This document shows positions 4,889-7,305 of a stretch of DNA of 7,305 bases, piece after piece. The notes under the pieces were generated by a model. It searched no databases. It had not been told where the DNA came from and saw only the letters and a program-made list of their open reading frames with translations. This DNA is from JBKQWK01 sp052139595 (GTDB taxonomy: Bacteria > Actinomycetota > Thermoleophilia > UBA2241), in contig JBKQWK010000309.1 of the NCBI GenBank assembly GCA_052139595.1, forward strand, positions 1 to 7,305, given 5' to 3'. Position 1 is the stretch's first letter, and the number at the start of each line of letters is the position of its first letter. Both the position numbers and the translations under genes were made by a program.

Positions 4889-5715
4889 GATTGTCCCTCG
4901 CCAGCTTTCGCTACGTGGAGCGCTGTCGCCAGCGCCCGCACCTGATTCTCAACCGCACGCGCCGATTCTTCCGTTCCTCGGCCTTGCCCGAGCATGGCAA
5001 TCAAGGCCGAGCCGACGATGACCCCGTCGGCCAGGTCACCGACTTCAGACGCTTGTGCGGGCGTGCTGATGCCGAAGCCGACGGCCAGCGGAGCGCGCGT
5101 GCGCAGCCGCAGTCGCGCCAGCAGGTCGGGCAGGTCGTCACCGACCTGAGCGCGCGCCCCGGTGACTCCCGTCACCGAGACACAATAAATGAAAGAACGG
5201 GCCGCCGCCGCGATCAGGTCGAGGCGTACGTCGGTGCTCGTCGGTGCCGCCAACGGCGCAATGGCGACACCACGAGCGACGGCCTGCGCCGCCAGGACAG
5301 TCGCTTCGTCGACCGGCAGGTCGGGAATCACCAGTGCCTCAACGCCGCACTCGGCACAGCGGGCGAAGAATCTCTCGCTGCCGTAGGCAAGGACGCTGTT
5401 GACGTAAGTAAGCAGAACAAACGGTACGGCGGCCGAGTACTCGGCCGCCAGAGCGAACACGTCGTCGGTCGTCGTGCCGGCCAGAAGTGCTTCGTGCGCC
5501 GAACGCTGCACAACCGGCCCATCGGCGATCGGATCCGAGTAGGGCACGCCGAGTTCAACAATGTCGGCGCCGCCGGCGATGAGCGCCTCCACGGCGCGCG
5601 CACAGCCAGTCTGACTGGGATAGCCGCCGGTGACGTAGGTGATGAGGGCGGCTTTCTTCTGCGTCTGATCGGCGAATGCGGCCTCTAACCGTGGCGCCAG
5701 CTCATGACCGCTCAT
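4885..5715 (-). CDS. trpA: Tryptophan synthase alpha subunit
   Basis: This 276-residue TIM-barrel subunit splits indole-3-glycerol phosphate into indole and glyceraldehyde-3-phosphate and channels the indole to TrpB in the alpha2-beta2 complex. The catalytic acids are E54 in VELGVPYSDP (53-62) and D65 in IADGP. Other hallmarks are TYVTGGYP (26-33), VIPDLP (129-134), loop 6 VTGVTGAR (181-188), the phosphate-binding GFGIS (213-217) and GVIVGSALI (231-239). Length is close to the E. coli protein (268). The ATG at 5715 overlaps the trpB stop as ATGA, and its own stop overlaps the pfkA start as GTGA, so translation is likely coupled on both sides. No truncation or missing catalytic residue is seen. 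Confidence 0.97.
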   Translation of the reverse strand: MSGHELAPRLEAAFADQTQKKAALITYVTGGYPSQTGCARAVEALIAGGADIVELGVPYSDPIADGPVVQRSAHEALLAGTTTDDVFALAAEYSAAVPFVLLTYVNSVLAYGSERFFARCAECGVEALVIPDLPVDEATVLAAQAVARGVAIAPLAAPTSTDVRLDLIAAAARSFIYCVSVTGVTGARAQVGDDLPDLLARLRLRTRAPLAVGFGISTPAQASEVGDLADGVIVGSALIAMLGQGRGTEESARAVENQVRALATALHVAKAGEGQS

Positions 5716-6977
5716 CGTGCCTCCTCCCCGCCAGCAACGACAGGCTTCGCGCCGCTCGACGCCGAATCGCCGCCAATGCCGCTGTCGTGCTCGTCGGCAA
5801 TCTCGCCGAGCAGGCGGCCGGCGAGGTAGACGTCCTTGTCGCCACGACCGCTCAAGTTAACGATGACGACCTCGGACGGCTTGAAGCGACCCTCGCTCCC
5901 GGCGCGCAGCGCGTAGGCGACGGCGTGGGCGCTCTCCAGAGCCGGGATAATGCCCTCGATCTCACTGAGCAGGCGAAACGCCGCCAGCGCCTCCGTGTCG
6001 GTTGCGGCGTCGTAGATGACGCGACCGCTGTCTTTGAGATACGCATGCTGTGGGCCAACGCCGGGATAGTCGAGGCCGGCCGAGACCGAGTGCGCCTCGG
6101 CAACCTGACCCCAGGCATCTTGCAACAGGTACGAAAGCGAACCATGCAGCACGCCGCGCGAACCGCGTGCCAGCGGCGCCCCATGGTGGCCGCTGTCGAG
6201 TCCTTCGCCGGCCGCCTCAACGCCGGTCAGACGCACACCGCTGTCGTCAAGAAAGGCGCTGAAAATGCCCATCGCATTGGAGCCGCCGCCGACACAGGCA
6301 ACGATCTCGTCCGGCAGGCGCCCGAGGCGCGCTAGCACCTGTTCGCGCGCCTCGCGGCCGATCACGCTCTGAAAGTCGCGCACCATGGCGGGAAACGGCG
6401 CCGGCCCGGCGACAGAGCCGATCACGTAGTGCGTATCACGCACGTTGGTGACCCAGTCGCGCAGCGCCTCGTTCATAGCATCCTTGAGCGTGCGCGAACC
6501 GCTCTCGACCGACTCCACCCGGGCGCCGAGCAAACGCATGCGGACCACGTTAAGTTCTTGCCGGGCGACATCTTCGGCGCCCATGTAGACGACGCACTCC
6601 AGCCCGAAGAGAGCACACGCCGTGGCCGTGGCAACGCCATGCTGACCAGCACCGGTCTCAGCGATAATCCGCCGTTTGCCCATGCGTCGCGCCAGCAGCA
6701 CTTGCCCGAGGACATTGTTGATCTTGTGCGCTCCGGTGTGACACAGATCTTCGCGTTTGAGCAGCACCGTAGCACCAACACGCTCGCTGAGCCGCTGCGC
6801 GTGATAGAGCGGCGTCGGCCGGCCGGCGTAGTCGGCCAGCAGGCCCGCGAGTTCGGCCTGAAAGGCCGCATCGACGCGGGCCTCATCGTACGCAACCGCC
6901 AGCTCGTCAAGCGCCGGGATGAGCGTCTCGGGCACATAACGCCCGCCATAATCGCCGAAACGGACTTCAACCATCAC
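5712..6977 (-). CDS. trpB: Tryptophan synthase beta subunit
   Basis: This 421-residue pyridoxal-phosphate enzyme joins indole and serine into tryptophan. The cofactor lysine is K85 in HTGAHKINN (80-88), the catalytic glutamate is E107 in AETGAGQHG (106-114), phosphate-binding GGGSNAMG lies at 230-237, GVGPQHAYLKDSGR at 306-319, E348 in PALESAHA (345-352), and GRGDKD at 377-382. It is of the common TrpB1 type that partners TrpA. The C-terminus runs about 39 residues past GRGDKD, some 24 more than E. coli TrpB, and the last 20 are Gly/Ser/Ala-rich and charged. Two adjacent start codons exist, GTG at 6977 and ATG at 6974; AAGG stands 8 bases before the GTG and 11 before the ATG, so either could be used. 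trpF ends 35 bases upstream; trpA overlaps its stop. Confidence 0.97.
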   Translation of the reverse strand: MMVEVRFGDYGGRYVPETLIPALDELAVAYDEARVDAAFQAELAGLLADYAGRPTPLYHAQRLSERVGATVLLKREDLCHTGAHKINNVLGQVLLARRMGKRRIIAETGAGQHGVATATACALFGLECVVYMGAEDVARQELNVVRMRLLGARVESVESGSRTLKDAMNEALRDWVTNVRDTHYVIGSVAGPAPFPAMVRDFQSVIGREAREQVLARLGRLPDEIVACVGGGSNAMGIFSAFLDDSGVRLTGVEAAGEGLDSGHHGAPLARGSRGVLHGSLSYLLQDAWGQVAEAHSVSAGLDYPGVGPQHAYLKDSGRVIYDAATDTEALAAFRLLSEIEGIIPALESAHAVAYALRAGSEGRFKPSEVVIVNLSGRGDKDVYLAGRLLGEIADEHDSGIGGDSASSGAKPVVAGGEEAR

Positions 6978-7012
6978 ATCTGCCGCCTTCTCTGGTCACT
7001 TCTGCCTGTTGA

Positions 7013-7305
7013 TTATCGCTGATCACGCTGCCTCTTGCCTGCGTCATCGGCGGCGTGCACGGCAGCGAACAGCCGCTGCAGTAAACGGGCGTCCTTTTTG
7101 CCCGGCGCCAGCTCGACACCGCTGCTCACATCAACCGCAAACGGTCGCACGGCGGAAATGGCAACGCCAACGTTATCCGCAGTAATACCACCGGCGAGCA
7201 TCACCGGTTGCCCCGTGGGCACGCGCACGGTCTGCCAGTCGAGCACGCGGCCGGTGCCGCCGTAGACAGGCGCAACAGCCGCTGGCGCCGGGCGCCCGCA
7301 GAGCG
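7013..7305 (-). CDS. trpF: Phosphoribosylanthranilate isomerase, C-terminal part (cut by window edge)
   Basis: About 97 C-terminal residues are visible; the frame runs open off the right edge, so the start is outside the window. The enzyme isomerises N-(5'-phosphoribosyl)anthranilate to the carboxyphenylamino-deoxyribulose phosphate used by TrpC. Diagnostic elements are YGGTGRVLDWQ (the GGTG phosphate loop with its following DW), MLAGGITADNV (the LAGG motif) and DVSSGVELAPGKKD (the conserved SSGVE..PGxKD ending). The final residues HAADDAGKRQRDQR are a short hydrophilic tail. The stop is TAA at 7015-7013, followed 35 bases later by trpB, consistent with a trpF-trpB-trpA operon. A GTG at 7246 lies inside the GGTG motif region and is not the start. 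Confidence 0.95.
   Translation of the reverse strand, partial: LCGRPAPAAVAPVYGGTGRVLDWQTVRVPTGQPVMLAGGITADNVGVAISAVRPFAVDVSSGVELAPGKKDARLLQRLFAAVHAADDAGKRQRDQR

Overview
This 7.3 kb window is ordinary-looking chromosomal DNA from a GC-rich bacterium. It holds a tRNA gene, core metabolic genes, a secreted cell-wall enzyme, and no transposase, phage gene or CRISPR array. The mix fits a free-living Terrabacteria-type organism: a tryptophan operon with separate trpF, trpB and trpA, a class I phosphofructokinase, a thioredoxin-reductase-like ferredoxin-NADP reductase, and a secreted lytic transglycosylase with a Pro/Thr-rich linker. Chloroflexota or an actinobacterial lineage are my best guesses, but nothing in the sequence settles this.

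Layout, left to right. (1) Positions 1-77, minus strand: tRNA-Leu(CAA), cut by the window edge, with a perfect -10 box and a 22-bp palindrome in its short leader. (2) Positions 262-1188, plus: a cysteine-free FAD/NAD(P)H oxidoreductase of the YumC-like ferredoxin-NADP reductase type, with a palindromic possible operator upstream. (3) Positions 1198-1239: a hairpin with A/T flanks that should stop transcription arriving from both sides. (4) Positions 1368-2240, minus: the secreted lytic transglycosylase. (5) Positions 2241-2782: about 540 bases with no convincing gene but several strong hairpins, probably leader and terminator DNA. (6) Positions 2783-3397, minus: a METTL7/UbiE-like methyltransferase. 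(7) Positions 3440-3892, plus: a small three-helix membrane protein of unknown function, divergent from the methyltransferase. (8) Positions 3908 to 7305, minus: trpF (partial), trpB, trpA, pfkA, transcribed leftwards. trpB/trpA and trpA/pfkA each overlap by 4 bases.

How the genes work together: TrpF, TrpB and TrpA carry out the isomerase and tryptophan synthase steps of tryptophan biosynthesis, and TrpA releases glyceraldehyde-3-phosphate. PfkA, fused to the operon by a stop/start overlap, commits fructose-6-phosphate to glycolysis. The other genes look like independent units.

I found no clear undescribed multi-gene system. The points most worth a second look are residue-level and architectural: the GGNGS variant at the phosphofructokinase metal/nucleotide site and its coupling to the trp operon; the altered HRRxxxR phosphate-binding motif and short C-terminus of the ferredoxin-NADP reductase; and the structured non-coding region in front of the transglycosylase.
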